Shown piece by piece: positions 16,147-25,211 of a stretch of 64,000 nt of DNA. This stretch comes from Cytobacillus suaedae. GTDB lineage: Bacteria > Bacillota > Bacilli > Bacillales > Bacillaceae_L. The stretch is from positions 352,001 to 416,000 of the forward strand of contig CP063163.1 in the NCBI GenBank assembly GCA_014960805.1, given 5' to 3'. The translations under genes were made by a program, and so were the position numbers. The notes under the pieces were generated by a model. That model ran no database searches. It was not told the origin of the DNA and saw only the letters and a program-made list of their open reading frames with translations. Position 1 is the first letter of the stretch, and each line of letters opens with the position of its first letter.

Positions 16147-17397
16147 ATGAAGGAAAATACTTTTATGGAAGTGGTTAAAATGGGGAATTTTAATCTCAAG
16201 AGTGTAAATTTGAATGTGTTAACTAAGGTTTATAATCTTCTAAAGAGAATTGGTTCTGAGAAGAACATTGTTAATGATGAGATTTATGAAGATCTAAAAG
16301 ACAATGTTGATGATATACAAGAAAAAGAAATTGTTAGCGCTTTACTTGACCAAGTTCAGAGCATCAATGATCAGATGGAGAATATGAATTGGTTAAATAA
16401 GCATTATAAAATTTTACATGAATTTGCTCTAACATGTAGTAAAACGCTTAATGAGGATGTATTGCTTAAGAAGGCTTATGAAATGGTATCACAGGTAATG
16501 CCGACAGATTCATTCTTCGTTGCATTATACAATGAGGGTGATTCCTTTAGTCAATTGGCCTTTATGATGGATAGTGGAGAACTCTATCCGAAGCAAAGAA
16601 TTGAATTTGGTGACAATTACACCACAAAGGTTATTACTTCTAGAGAAATTATTCATATGAAAAAGGCCAGTCAAGAAGGTATGTATAATACGATGATTGG
16701 TGATGAAACAAGTTCTTGTATTTTTGTACCGGTTATTATAGATGACCATGTAAAAGGTGTAATTTCCGCACAATGCTATGCAGATTTCGCCTATCGAAAA
16801 GAGCAGGAGGAGTTACTCCAGATTATTGGAACTCAAGTTATCAACTCAATTGAGACTGCTCGTTTATATGGGAAAATCTATAATATGTCTCAAATGGATG
16901 AAATGACTGGATTAAAAAATTATCGTGCTTTCCATGAAGACTTGTCTAAATTAATGAATAGTGAATATGAGGCTATTACATTACTAATGATAGACTCTGA
17001 TAACTTAAAGAAAGTAAATGATAATTACGGTCATGATATGGGTGACCGGTATTTGAAAGTACTATCAGATGGAATTAAAAGTATTTCAAATGAAGTCATA
17101 GAAGGGTACAGGTATGCTGGAGACGAATTTATGGTGATTATTAAATCTCCACTGACTGATAGTGTCAAAGGGCTTTTTCATAAGTTAAAAGATTTTTACA
17201 GTAAACACCCAGTCATTACCCATGATAAAGAAATAATTGTATCAATAAGCTCAGGAATTGCCTCTTACCCAGAGCACGGAGCAACTGTTGATTCACTTAA
17301 AAAGTCAGCAGACAAAGCGCTTTATATGGCAAAAGAACAAGGACGAAATAGCTTAGTAATTACAGAGAAAATAGATAAACATATGTATTTTATTTAG
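16147..17397 (+). CDS. GAF-GGDEF protein, probable diguanylate cyclase
   Basis: A protein of up to 416 residues with an N-terminal helical segment, a GAF domain (about residues 85-250) and a C-terminal GGDEF domain (about 255-405). The active-site loop reads AGDEF (about 324-328) in place of GGDEF, a variant known to be active in some cyclases. The metal and base contacts are present in IDSDNLKKVNDNYGHDMGD. No RxxD inhibitory site is seen before the loop. It has no membrane segment and would sense a cytoplasmic signal through the GAF domain. The start could be the ATG at 16147, 16165 or 16180; none has a strong ribosome site. It is monocistronic. Confidence 0.85.
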   Translation: MKENTFMEVVKMGNFNLKSVNLNVLTKVYNLLKRIGSEKNIVNDEIYEDLKDNVDDIQEKEIVSALLDQVQSINDQMENMNWLNKHYKILHEFALTCSKTLNEDVLLKKAYEMVSQVMPTDSFFVALYNEGDSFSQLAFMMDSGELYPKQRIEFGDNYTTKVITSREIIHMKKASQEGMYNTMIGDETSSCIFVPVIIDDHVKGVISAQCYADFAYRKEQEELLQIIGTQVINSIETARLYGKIYNMSQMDEMTGLKNYRAFHEDLSKLMNSEYEAITLLMIDSDNLKKVNDNYGHDMGDRYLKVLSDGIKSISNEVIEGYRYAGDEFMVIIKSPLTDSVKGLFHKLKDFYSKHPVITHDKEIIVSISSGIASYPEHGATVDSLKKSADKALYMAKEQGRNSLVITEKIDKHMYFI

Positions 17398-17430
17398 CAT
17401 CAGACATCCAAGGTTTGATGCTTTTTATTT
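17397..17430 (+). terminator. Terminator of the GGDEF gene
   Basis: Stem GCATCA/TGATGC with a 13-base loop, followed by a T-rich tract, starting at the stop codon. Confidence 0.6.
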
Positions 17431-17464
17431 TGGCTCTTTTCGAAAAGTTGATGCTTTATCTTAA

Positions 17465-17517
17465 ACCAGAGTGGATTGTAGCGGAAGGCAAGTGCCTGTA
17501 GCGAAAAGGAACGGTCA
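17465..17517 (+). repeat. Short internally deleted copy of a bcr-like repeat
   Basis: Only 53 bases, made of the two ends of the longer repeats at 21919 and 28832: it begins ACCAGAGTGGATTGTAGCGG and ends GCGAAAAGGAACGGTCA. The join falls where the longer copies carry GCGGAAGGCA and GCGGAAAGCA, so a deletion between these short direct repeats explains it. Confidence 0.8.
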
Positions 17518-17634
17518 GGGTTCAATGTGAAAACAACAAACTTTTAGAAAAGAGACTTATTTTTAAATACAACAACTGAGAGTGATATAATGAATAAAGA
17601 TTAAATGAAGGGCCAGGTCTAGGAGGAGTACATC

Positions 17635-18030
17635 ATTAAGAAGCTAGTAAAATTCATATATATCGTTATCGGATTTATTGCACTCGGTTTTGGACTAATT
17701 GGTATCGTTTTACCGGTTCTACCAACAACACCACTACTGCTTTTAGCGTCTTTTTGTTTTGTTAAGGGGTCAGAACGCTTTGAGCTATGGTTCAAAGGAA
17801 CAGCAATATATAAGCGTCACTTACAATCATTTGTTAGTGAAAAGGCAATGACCTTAAAGCAGAAGATGACAATTTTGCTATTCGCTGATGTAATGATAGC
17901 CATTCCATTTTTCATAGTAGATAACCTCTTATTAAAAATGACTCTCATACTGATTGTTGTCTATAAGTATTATTATTTTTTCACAAAAATAAAAACCATA
18001 CAAAGAAAGACCTTATCAGCCGATTCGTGA
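17635..18030 (+). CDS. DUF454 (YbaN-like) membrane protein with an ATT start codon
   Basis: A 131-residue protein of the DUF454/YbaN family, with two hydrophobic regions (IYIVIGFIALGFGLIGIVLP near the N-terminus and a second pair near residues 80-115) and the family segment PTTPLLLLASFCFVKGS. Its function is unknown. The frame is closed upstream by a TAG at 17620, and no ATG, GTG or TTG lies between that stop and the conserved N-terminus. AGGAGG at 17621-17626 is eight bases before ATT (17635), which is read as the start; the ATC just before is a less well spaced choice. A standard start at 17848 would delete more than half the domain. The 3' end overlaps a terminator stem. Confidence 0.82.
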   Translation: MKKLVKFIYIVIGFIALGFGLIGIVLPVLPTTPLLLLASFCFVKGSERFELWFKGTAIYKRHLQSFVSEKAMTLKQKMTILLFADVMIAIPFFIVDNLLLKMTLILIVVYKYYYFFTKIKTIQRKTLSADS

Positions 18031-18046
18031 TAAGGTCTTTCTTTTG
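18002..18046. terminator. Bidirectional terminator overlapping the DUF454 stop
   Basis: A perfect 17-bp stem (AAAGAAAGACCTTATCA and complement) with a 9-base loop. The left arm encodes the last residues of the DUF454 protein. T-rich ends on both sides let it serve the convergent DUF2269 gene as well. Confidence 0.88.
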
Positions 18047-18052
18047 CGTGTA

Positions 18053-18493
18053 TTACCAGAAATATGGCTTTGTTACCATAAACCATAGCATTGCTAGTAA
18101 AAGGCTAATGTAAATCCATACGGTCTGGTTTAGTTTTTTTACTAAAACACTTCGATCATGACCATCCTCTTCAAATAATTTGAGCTTGGGTGTAAAGGCT
18201 CTTGCTAAAAAAAAGAGGGAAAGAAACATAAGCACTAGCGTCATTACGATCCAAGGAGTACCCCAAGTCCAAGGGCCGAGTAAAACGAGAAGAACCCCTG
18301 AGCCAACAAGTACATGACCAGAATGTTTTGATAGTCTTACAACAAATTTAAAAGTTGAAAGATACGCAAATAATTCCTCTTCCTTTGCATGAATAAGCTT
18401 TTTTATGATAGGTAAAAGGATAAAAAACGGGCCAATCGAAGCGACCGCACTTACAACATGAATAAAGATTAAGATTCTATACAAAAACTCCAT
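18053..18493 (-). CDS. DUF2269-like membrane protein
   Basis: A 146-residue protein with four hydrophobic helices. The first contains ILIFIHVVSAVASIGPFF, with a histidine that could bind heme or metal, as is usual in DUF2269 proteins. No function is established. It is the second gene of a two-gene unit, starting 10 bases after the stop of the ASCH gene. It has no good ribosome site of its own, so it is probably translated by coupling. Confidence 0.7.
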   Translation of the reverse strand: MEFLYRILIFIHVVSAVASIGPFFILLPIIKKLIHAKEEELFAYLSTFKFVVRLSKHSGHVLVGSGVLLVLLGPWTWGTPWIVMTLVLMFLSLFFLARAFTPKLKLFEEDGHDRSVLVKKLNQTVWIYISLLLAMLWFMVTKPYFW

Positions 18494-18503
18494 AAATCAG
18501 TCT

Positions 18504-18854
18504 TTATTCAGTCAAAAGACTAAATTCATGAACCCATACTCTCATCTGAGGAAGCCAAGGCATACCTGGATGATAAGATAGAATTGCTTGCTTATACTCC
18601 TCTACATTTTCGAAGCCTTCTTGCTTAGCGTGATCATCTGTAAGTTCACCTAGGGATTGGGAATAGACACGATCGACTTTGAATTTCTTGTCTTCTAATG
18701 TCATTATCTCTCCAATATCAGCATACCTACCATTCCTACGGGTAGCTGTTTTCTTTCCTTCAAGCACTTTTACTACGTCTGCTGGCATAGTAACAAGACG
18801 TTCGATTGTACAGGTTTTTGGTGGTAATTCGTTGTTTAGTTCATTATTTGTCAT
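18504..18854 (-). CDS. ASCH domain protein
   Basis: A 116-residue protein of the ASCH/PUA-like superfamily, recognised from the helix-loop VLEGKKTATRRNGRYADIGE and the C-terminal helix around EGFENVEEYKQAIL. ASCH proteins are thought to bind RNA or modified nucleosides; in the related E. coli YqfB the activity is N4-acetylcytidine amidohydrolase. The substrate here is unknown. AAAAAGGAG precedes the ATG. Co-transcription with the DUF2269 gene is likely. Confidence 0.7.
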   Translation of the reverse strand: MTNNELNNELPPKTCTIERLVTMPADVVKVLEGKKTATRRNGRYADIGEIMTLEDKKFKVDRVYSQSLGELTDDHAKQEGFENVEEYKQAILSYHPGMPWLPQMRVWVHEFSLLTE

Positions 18855-18996
18855 AAGTATTCTCCTTTTTAATTTCTACATACTATCTAATTTAACATAA
18901 CTTTAGAAGAAGGAATAGTTTTGAAAAAATGCTTACACTTCTCGTAAAATTCTGTAAAATAGTAGATATGCTATTTGTTTTATTGGAGGGTACAAA

Positions 18997-20457
18997 ATGG
19001 TAAATAGTTTTCCAATTTTCGGAAAAGAAAAGGGATCTGAAATCTACAATCCGGATGAATTAATTGATTTATTTCTAAAATGTACGGCTGATGCAATTGC
19101 GATTGTAGATATGGAAAACCGCCTTATAAGAATTAATGAGATGTATACAAAAATCTATGGATATACAGAAGAAGATGTTATCGGAAGACGGTTCGAAGAG
19201 TTTGCGAACCCAAAGTCACTAAGAGCCATCATTGAATCAATAAAAAAAGGAGAAGTAATTACAAACCTAATTACACAACGTTTCCATAAAGATGGGTCTG
19301 TTCTAGATATTTCAGTATCCTATTCTCCTTTCCGAAATATAAGTGGTGAAATTATTGCCGTAATTGCGGTTTTTCGTGATATAACCGAAGCCAAGAGAAT
19401 GGAACGTGAATTAACTAGAACACGTGAACTTTACAAATTAATTACAGAGAATACGACTGATTTAATAGCGGTGGTTACCAAAGATTTGACGGTCCTTTAT
19501 GCTTCTCCTTCTTTTCAAAGAGTAGTAGGTGTCAATCCAGATGAATTAGTAGGTAGAAATGTAATAGATTTAGTAAAGCCTGATACGATAGAAGATTATA
19601 TTGGTGTTGTTAACAAAGTCATATCCACTGGTGAACCTCAATTATTAAAAAATCGAATTAAGTCAATAAACCAAGAAGATATATTTACAGATTTCATTGT
19701 TTCACCTATTTATAATACAAAAAGAGAGTTTGACTCATTTGTAGTTGTAGGTCGAAATGTAACTGATCGAGTAAAGAATGAAGCGACAATCCGCAATTTA
19801 GATAGACTCTCAATCATAGGTCAGTTGGCAGCAGGGGTTGCTCATGAAATCCGAAATCCATTGACAGCGTTAAAAGGTTTTTCGAAACTAATGCAAGATA
19901 ATCCTAATCTCGATAAAAGAGATGATTACCTATCTATTATTATGACAGAATTAAATCGGATAGATATGATTGTAAATGAATTTATGTCATTAGCTAAGCC
20001 TCAAGCAGTCAAATACGAGAGAAATAATATCATTGCGGTCATAGATAGTACGATTCAGGTGTTACATCCTCAGGCAATGCTACATAATGTTGAATTTAAA
20101 TTAAACTATACAGCTAATCATGTAGATGTTTTCAGTAATGCTCAACAGTTAAAGCAAGTCTTTGTTAATTTTATAAAAAATGCAATTGAATCCATGCCAT
20201 ATGGTGGGCAAATTGAAATTAACGTATCGTTGAATGAGAACAGTAAAATTATCATCTCAATAATAGATGAAGGTATAGGAATCGAAAAAGAAAGATTGCT
20301 ACTTTTAGGCACACCCTTTTATACAACAAAGGATAGAGGCATCGGGTTAGGGCTAACTGTAAGTAATAAAATTATTCAAGAACATAATGGGTCTATGGTT
20401 ATAGAGAGTGAAATAGACGAGGGTACAAGGGTAATTGTAGAACTTCCTTGTATATAA
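18997..20457 (+). CDS. Two-PAS sensor histidine kinase (KinE-like)
   Basis: A 486-residue kinase with two PAS domains (about residues 22-135 and 145-260), a HisKA domain with phospho-acceptor His283 in AAGVAHEIRNPLTALKGF, and an HATPase domain with IDEGIGIEKE and GIGLGLTVSNKI. There is no membrane segment, so it senses a cytoplasmic signal. No response regulator is adjacent. Orphan PAS kinases of this form in Bacillus feed the sporulation phosphorelay (KinA, KinC, KinE), which is the likely role. GGAGGG precedes the ATG. A terminator follows directly. Confidence 0.88.
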   Translation: MVNSFPIFGKEKGSEIYNPDELIDLFLKCTADAIAIVDMENRLIRINEMYTKIYGYTEEDVIGRRFEEFANPKSLRAIIESIKKGEVITNLITQRFHKDGSVLDISVSYSPFRNISGEIIAVIAVFRDITEAKRMERELTRTRELYKLITENTTDLIAVVTKDLTVLYASPSFQRVVGVNPDELVGRNVIDLVKPDTIEDYIGVVNKVISTGEPQLLKNRIKSINQEDIFTDFIVSPIYNTKREFDSFVVVGRNVTDRVKNEATIRNLDRLSIIGQLAAGVAHEIRNPLTALKGFSKLMQDNPNLDKRDDYLSIIMTELNRIDMIVNEFMSLAKPQAVKYERNNIIAVIDSTIQVLHPQAMLHNVEFKLNYTANHVDVFSNAQQLKQVFVNFIKNAIESMPYGGQIEINVSLNENSKIIISIIDEGIGIEKERLLLLGTPFYTTKDRGIGLGLTVSNKIIQEHNGSMVIESEIDEGTRVIVELPCI

Positions 20458-20461
20458 AAGA

Positions 20462-20490
20462 AGGCTTGGCAATTTGCCAAGCCTATTTTT
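20462..20490. terminator. Rho-independent terminator between convergent genes
   Basis: A perfect 10-bp stem AGGCTTGGCA/TGCCAAGCCT with a 3-base loop, followed by a T-run. It serves the kinase and overlaps the 3' end of the transporter. Confidence 0.9.
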
Positions 20491-21755
20491 TATGAAGTTG
20501 TTTTTATTTCTTTTTTGGGCATTGGTACAAATGCGAGAATAATCATTCCTACAATAAATAGAAGTACGAGGCTAAACACCCCACTATTTGTATTTCCAGT
20601 GAGCTGTGCTGTTACAGCAACGAGTAGTGGTCCCATGATCGAGGCAAACTTTCCAAAGATGTTGTAAAAGCCAAAGAACTCGTTTGACTTATGTTTAGGC
20701 ACTAGTTGTGCAAAATACGAGCGACTTAGTGCTTGAATACCACCCTGTGATGTGGCAACGAGCATAGCTAGAATCCAGAAATCGAGCGTGGTTTCTAGGA
20801 AATAGGCATATATGCAGACAATTATATAAATAAATATCCCGACATAAAGCATGATTTTTCCAGTGAACCTTTCTGCAAGTCTACCATATAAAATCGCAAA
20901 GGGTGCAGCTACTACCTGTGTAACAAAAAGAATAATAAGTAGATTTGTAGAAGTAATCCCTAAATCAGAGCCATAAGCAGTCGACATTGTAATAATGGTG
21001 TGTACGCCATCGATATAAAAGAAGTAAGCAAGTAAAAATAGGAATAGTGCGCGATATTTGCGTATCTCCTTGAATGTTTGATTGATTCGTTTAAAACTGT
21101 TAATTACCGGGTTTGGTTCTCGTTCAATATAATAGCGCTGATGAACATTTTTGAGTAAGGGAATGGTAAATACTCCCCACCATATAGCTGTAATTAGAAA
21201 AGCAATTTTACTTGCCGTTGTTGTAGATATAGGAATGATACCTGTTTGTGAAAGGATGATAATTGCAATACTAATGATGAATGGAATGGTACTCCCGATA
21301 TAGCCAAAACTAAAGCCGCGAGCTGACACTCTGTTCATGCGTTCCTCAGTTGAGACGTCTACAAGAAATGCATCGTAAAATACATTAGCCCCTGCAGAGC
21401 CAATTGCAGTTACTGTATAACAGATTAATAAAAGCAGCCATTGATCACTTGGGATAAAGGCAAGAAATGCAGTAGATGATATTCCTAGAATAAAAAAGAA
21501 AGTAAAGAATCGTTTCTTTAATCCTTGATAGTCTGCAATTGTTCCTAAAATAGGCGAAAGCATGGCTAAAATAAATGTAGCGATGGCAATTGTATAACCT
21601 AAATAGGCAGTAGAGTTAGCTGCACTAACCCCGACATTTGTTGCTGCAGCTTTATAAAAAAGTGGAAAAACAGCGGTAGAGATAATTATTGAATAGGCAG
21701 AATTAGCCCAGTCATAAAACACCCAGCTATTTTCTTCTTTGGTGAGCCGTTTCAT
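20490..21755 (-). CDS. UMF1/Atg22-like MFS transporter
   Basis: A 421-residue transporter with about 12 helices. It begins with the family hallmark [13 protein letters not shown] and has [15 protein letters not shown] as the loop after helix 2. Proteins of the UMF1 family are related to the yeast vacuolar amino-acid exporter Atg22; the bacterial substrates are not established. GGGAGGTG precedes the ATG. It is monocistronic and faces a repeat-rich gap upstream. Confidence 0.85.
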   Translation of the reverse strand: MKRLTKEENSWVFYDWANSAYSIIISTAVFPLFYKAAATNVGVSAANSTAYLGYTIAIATFILAMLSPILGTIADYQGLKKRFFTFFFILGISSTAFLAFIPSDQWLLLLICYTVTAIGSAGANVFYDAFLVDVSTEERMNRVSARGFSFGYIGSTIPFIISIAIIILSQTGIIPISTTTASKIAFLITAIWWGVFTIPLLKNVHQRYYIEREPNPVINSFKRINQTFKEIRKYRALFLFLLAYFFYIDGVHTIITMSTAYGSDLGITSTNLLIILFVTQVVAAPFAILYGRLAERFTGKIMLYVGIFIYIIVCIYAYFLETTLDFWILAMLVATSQGGIQALSRSYFAQLVPKHKSNEFFGFYNIFGKFASIMGPLLVAVTAQLTGNTNSGVFSLVLLFIVGMIILAFVPMPKKEIKTTS

Positions 21756-22098
21756 CCCTTACACCTCCCTAGTAAATTATTTATATGTCCTATTGTACTA
21801 GAAAAGCATCTGTAAGCTATTAGAATTTTTAAAAATTTTACGTTTTCTTTACAAATTAAGTTTTGAACACAAAAAATCTGAACAACGTTAGTTGAACAGA
21901 TTATTTAGTATTTTACTTTGACCGTTCCTCTTCGCTGCAGGCACTTGCTTTCCGCGGGGAGGGATGCGAGCCTCCTCGGTGCTTTGCACCTGTGGGGTCT
22001 CGCACTTCCCTCTACTCCCGCAGGAGTCAAGTGCCTTCCGCTCCGATCCACTCTACTGGCTAAACATTTATAAACAACACCTAAGAAAAAAACTAAAC
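21756..22098. other. Intergenic gap dominated by a bcr-like repeat
   Basis: The gap between the UMF1 gene (minus strand, upstream side) and the next minus-strand gene. The first 160 bases are AT-rich and should hold the UMF1 promoter. The repeat listed at 21919-22059 fills most of the rest. The small open frame from 21964 reads through the repeat and is not a gene. Confidence 0.7.
21919..22059 (-). repeat. bcr-like intergenic repeat, full-length copy (inverted)
   Basis: About 141 bases, GC-rich compared with the surroundings. On the minus strand it reads AGTGGATCGGAGCGGAAGGC ... and ends GCGAAGAGGAACGGTCA. The same ends occur at 17465 and 28832. The interior contains nested palindromes (CGAGCCTCCTCGG; GTGCTTTGCAC). 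Similar elements are common in Bacillus genomes; no transposase is present here. Confidence 0.85.
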
Positions 22099-22545
22099 TT
22101 AATCTCGTGTAAAAAAGTCAAATCCAAGTGCAGTAGCTACACCGAAGACGAGGGTCCAAAGTCCGATGCTGATTGTTAACCAAAGTATCGTCCATTTTTT
22201 TTCTGCACCTAGAGACATTCCTATGAAAGCTGCGATATGTGTTCCAATCAGAATGGGTCCTAATAGTGCAAGGCCAGGTAGTCCGTATTTATTCCAAATG
22301 GCCTTAGCACGTTCACTTCGTTTTGAAGGTGCTGTGCCTAATTTGTCGGCGCGTTTTTGATACCATTGTCTTACCTTTTCAAAACCTATAATGACAGGGA
22401 TGACGGTCGCCATATTTCCAACAAATGCGACTACCATAACCCAAAAAGGTGAAAGACCTCTAATAATACCTAAAGGAATAACAAGTGCAATTTCAAGCCA
22501 AGGAATAGCAGCTCCTAAAAAAACTAACGCATATTCATAAATCAT
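22099..22545 (-). CDS. Small multidrug export family membrane protein
   Basis: A 148-residue protein of the small multidrug export family (Pfam Sm_multidrug_ex), with four hydrophobic segments. Diagnostic segments are AAIPWLEIALVIPLGI, a cytoplasmic basic loop (RADKLGTAPSKRSERAK) and KYGLPGLALLGPILIG. The actual transport activity of this family is poorly tested. AAGGAGG precedes the ATG. It is monocistronic. Confidence 0.78.
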   Translation of the reverse strand: MIYEYALVFLGAAIPWLEIALVIPLGIIRGLSPFWVMVVAFVGNMATVIPVIIGFEKVRQWYQKRADKLGTAPSKRSERAKAIWNKYGLPGLALLGPILIGTHIAAFIGMSLGAEKKWTILWLTISIGLWTLVFGVATALGFDFFTRD

Positions 22546-22694
22546 TCCATATCCTCCTTATTAGCCAATAGCTAAGTATGGACAAATAGATTAAGAAAGT
22601 AGTGAGAATCTACAACCATAAAGGATATTGTATACCTTAAAGAACATCTTGTGAAGCATCAAGGAATTCCAATTCAGCTATCGTGTAACGTATT

Positions 22695-22725
22695 ACCGCA
22701 TCGGGGGCCTGACCCCCGATGCGGT
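22695..22725. repeat. Inside-out variant of the palindromic repeat
   Basis: ACCGCATCGGGGG and CCCCCGATGCGGT flank only CCTGA. The GGGGCCTGACCCCC motif, which forms the outer arms of the other copies, is here the centre, so the usual inside-outside order is reversed. It lies 25 bases beyond the 3' end of the M20 peptidase gene (minus strand). Confidence 0.8.
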
Positions 22726-22750
22726 GATGTGTTAAAGGGAGGGGTTCCTA

Positions 22751-24409
22751 TCACTTATGAAGTAATCTTTTGGTAACATTTCTTATTAGTTTTGGTAAAA
22801 CATCGAAAGTATAGGGTTTATAGACTCTCTCTGTCCATTGGTGTCCACCTTTTCCGTATACACCCAGGTTGATAGATGGAATGTCTAGTTCCTTCATCTC
22901 TTTTAAAGGCAAATGGAATAATTGGTCCATTGCAGGAAAGTTATTTTTAATTGATAAAATATCTTCTTCTGAACCGTTGTAGGATAGAAAGCTCCCATCT
23001 GATAGAAAAGGAAAGTATTTTTTTATTGTAAACTGTACCTCTTTGTACTCAGCTTGCTCTAATTCAGCACGAACAGAATGATAAATAAACTCACCCTTTT
23101 GATCAGCTTCCTTTAAAAAGTTGGATGGTAAAAAGGGAGGTGCAAAGAATAAAATCACTCTTGGTTTCTTTTCAGGGTCTAGCAAATGAAGCGCTTCTAC
23201 GATCTTAAAAGCAAGCATTCGATCATCATGAATTTCATGTTTAAACTTCTTCAATGTTTCTGAAATAACTTTATTAGGGGATAAGTTAAGACCATCAAGG
23301 TAGTTAATATAGTCCTCTAACTTAAGCACTTCCAACTTCCACTCTAAATCTCTCTTAGGTAAATCCGTCATGTCACAAAATTCATGATAAGCCCTTTTCT
23401 TAGTATTCTCAAAATTATTACAAACGTCTACTGCTACCGAGTACATTTCATCGAGAACCTGTTTCGGAGTTTTTGTATAAACGAAATAATTAAAGTAAAG
23501 TTTAGAGCTTACAGCTGTTTGGACATCATAGCTTTTTTTATCATCCCTCATATACAAGCAGGTAGGTGGGAGAATAACCTCTCCTTGAATCTTTTCTGAA
23601 AACTCGAGATTCTGACCTATTCTTAGATTTAATTCAGATGCTATAAGAGTAGGATCAATGGCAGCAAGATTATCACCGACATGTGCCTCTCTTCCGAAAA
23701 TGTGAAAACAAGGAAGGAGCTTTCCAGCAACACCTGTATAAATATATTTCGTGGTATCGCCATCATAAAGTGGCGAAATAAAATCATTATTTATCGCAGC
23801 AACATATTCTAATGAATGTTCAGCCTGTAATTTCTTTAATTCTAATAGGGATGTTCGAATGCCAGTATGTTGATTCTCTTCATCAGGATTGAACATAATA
23901 AGTAGATTGCCATTCAGCTCCTCAGGGTGTTCAGAAAAATAAAGGAGATTCGCTAGATGTACAGCGATTCCACTTTGCATATCAAGTGCTCCTCTTCCAA
24001 ATAACCATTCTCCCGATAAGGCATCTGTCTTTACTTCTTTATCACCTTCATAGCTAGTGAAGAAATCCTGCAACGCAGCGGGGTCATGTGCAATAGACTG
24101 CAAACCACCAAAATCTTCAGTTCCCACTGTATCTAGATGTGCATGGTAGATGATGGTCCGACTTGAATCGTTTTTCCCCTTTATAAAAGCAAACACGTTT
24201 TTTCGATTTAATGTATCGTTCTCAATATCAACTGACCAAGCAAACTTTTTATGAGTACTGAAGTATGGAAATGATTGAAGTATTTCTAAAATAAAATCTG
24301 CCTTATCACGCTCACCAGCGGTGCTATTATAACTTTTCATTTTTACTAATTCCCTGGTTAACAACTCAACCTGTTCATCTGTTTTTAAACCTTTTAGACT
24401 CGAATACAT
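22751..24409 (-). CDS. M20 family metallopeptidase, RocB-like (paralogue A)
   Basis: A 552-residue zinc-type amidohydrolase of the M20/M25/M40 family, with the size and layout of B. subtilis RocB, an arginine-utilisation protein. Metal-site segments are YHAHLDTVG, FGRGALDMQSG and NPDEENQHTG; a late GKGGHQWTERV supplies the last histidine. The closest relative in the window is the gene at 34110, which shares the same order of motifs. The substrate is probably a peptide or an acylated amino acid. AAGGGG precedes the ATG. It is monocistronic. Confidence 0.83.
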   Translation of the reverse strand: MYSSLKGLKTDEQVELLTRELVKMKSYNSTAGERDKADFILEILQSFPYFSTHKKFAWSVDIENDTLNRKNVFAFIKGKNDSSRTIIYHAHLDTVGTEDFGGLQSIAHDPAALQDFFTSYEGDKEVKTDALSGEWLFGRGALDMQSGIAVHLANLLYFSEHPEELNGNLLIMFNPDEENQHTGIRTSLLELKKLQAEHSLEYVAAINNDFISPLYDGDTTKYIYTGVAGKLLPCFHIFGREAHVGDNLAAIDPTLIASELNLRIGQNLEFSEKIQGEVILPPTCLYMRDDKKSYDVQTAVSSKLYFNYFVYTKTPKQVLDEMYSVAVDVCNNFENTKKRAYHEFCDMTDLPKRDLEWKLEVLKLEDYINYLDGLNLSPNKVISETLKKFKHEIHDDRMLAFKIVEALHLLDPEKKPRVILFFAPPFLPSNFLKEADQKGEFIYHSVRAELEQAEYKEVQFTIKKYFPFLSDGSFLSYNGSEEDILSIKNNFPAMDQLFHLPLKEMKELDIPSINLGVYGKGGHQWTERVYKPYTFDVLPKLIRNVTKRLLHK

Positions 24410-24493
24410 AGTATAATTCCCCTTGCGCTATATTTACTTCAGTATAAAAGTAAAGAAGGGTTGGAAGCAAATGGTCTGGAATAGTAGTGACAT

Positions 24494-24521
24494 AAAAAGC
24501 CCTACTTAATTTTAAGTAGGG
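24494..24521 (-). terminator. Terminator of the DUF2089 operon
   Basis: Perfect stem CCCTACTTAA/TTAAGTAGGG with a 2-base gap, followed on the minus strand by CTTTTTATG. Confidence 0.85.
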
Positions 24522-24527
24522 ACAAGT

Positions 24528-24809
24528 TTATAATCGGACCATAACAGACGTGCCATCTTTTAATTTTATATCTACTAATACTAAGCCTCTATGGTATTTA
24601 AGTTCTTTAACTATTTGCTTCAAATATGGTTTTATGAATTTTGGCTGATCTGAGTTGATGGTGTATTTCGTGTGCTGGTTTATCTGCTTACTTACTTTTC
24701 TCCATACCCACTCTGAAGAAAGTATTGAACCGGAAGCACGTAAAACAGTCAAAGGAACTGGAATCGTGAAGGAATGGTTCTTATCCGTTTTTACCTTTAC
24801 TTTAATCAT
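24528..24809 (-). CDS. Small protein of unknown function, last gene of the DUF2089 operon
   Basis: A 93-residue protein that I cannot assign to a characterised family. The N-terminal third is beta-rich and basic (KVKVKTDKNHSFTIPVP), and the C-terminus ends with a strand pattern (VLVDIKLKDGTSVMVRL) much like the end of the upstream neighbour. This suggests the two proteins derive from a common fold. It starts three bases after the stop of that neighbour, so translation is coupled. No signal peptide or metal site was seen. Confidence 0.7.
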   Translation of the reverse strand: MIKVKVKTDKNHSFTIPVPLTVLRASGSILSSEWVWRKVSKQINQHTKYTINSDQPKFIKPYLKQIVKELKYHRGLVLVDIKLKDGTSVMVRL

Positions 24810-24812
24810 TTT

Positions 24813-25196
24813 CTACTCTATAAAAATAGCGACAGTGTCACCGTTTCCAGATTTGATATCAACGATTTGACCATCCATTTCACTATCAATTGCTTCAATA
24901 ATTAAATCAATATTGATATCTTCAACGTATTTCTTTGAATCCGGTATACTTGAAGCAATACTATGGCCTGCTTTAAGAACTGCTTTTACAAGTCTAATAG
25001 GCAAGTTAATGTTTACATTGTCATTGTCTTTAGAAACCACTCGTATTTTTAATGTTTTATCTAAATAGGCAGTATTTTTTACTGGTCTTTGCATTTCTTG
25101 TTTATCTTGTAGTAATTGGATAAGTTCTGCTCCCTTATCTGAGTTGATTTTTCCTTCTTGAACCATCGTTAGCACCTTTGAAATTTCTTCTCTCAT
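24813..25196 (-). CDS. SHOCT-like (YvlB/LiaX N-terminal type) domain protein
   Basis: A 127-residue protein. The first 30 residues (EISKVLTMVQEGKINSDKGAELIQLL) form the short helix pair seen at the N-terminus of YvlB and LiaX. The rest is a beta-rich domain ending in DIKSGNGDTVAIFIE. The same helix motif ends the upstream DUF2089 protein. LiaX-type proteins act in envelope-stress signalling, but this shorter form is uncharacterised. The ATG at 25196 is eight bases after GGAGG; a TTG at 25211 overlaps that site and is rejected. It is the middle gene of three. Confidence 0.7.
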   Translation of the reverse strand: MREEISKVLTMVQEGKINSDKGAELIQLLQDKQEMQRPVKNTAYLDKTLKIRVVSKDNDNVNINLPIRLVKAVLKAGHSIASSIPDSKKYVEDINIDLIIEAIDSEMDGQIVDIKSGNGDTVAIFIE

Positions 25197-25211
25197 ACAA
25201 TCAACCTCCAA

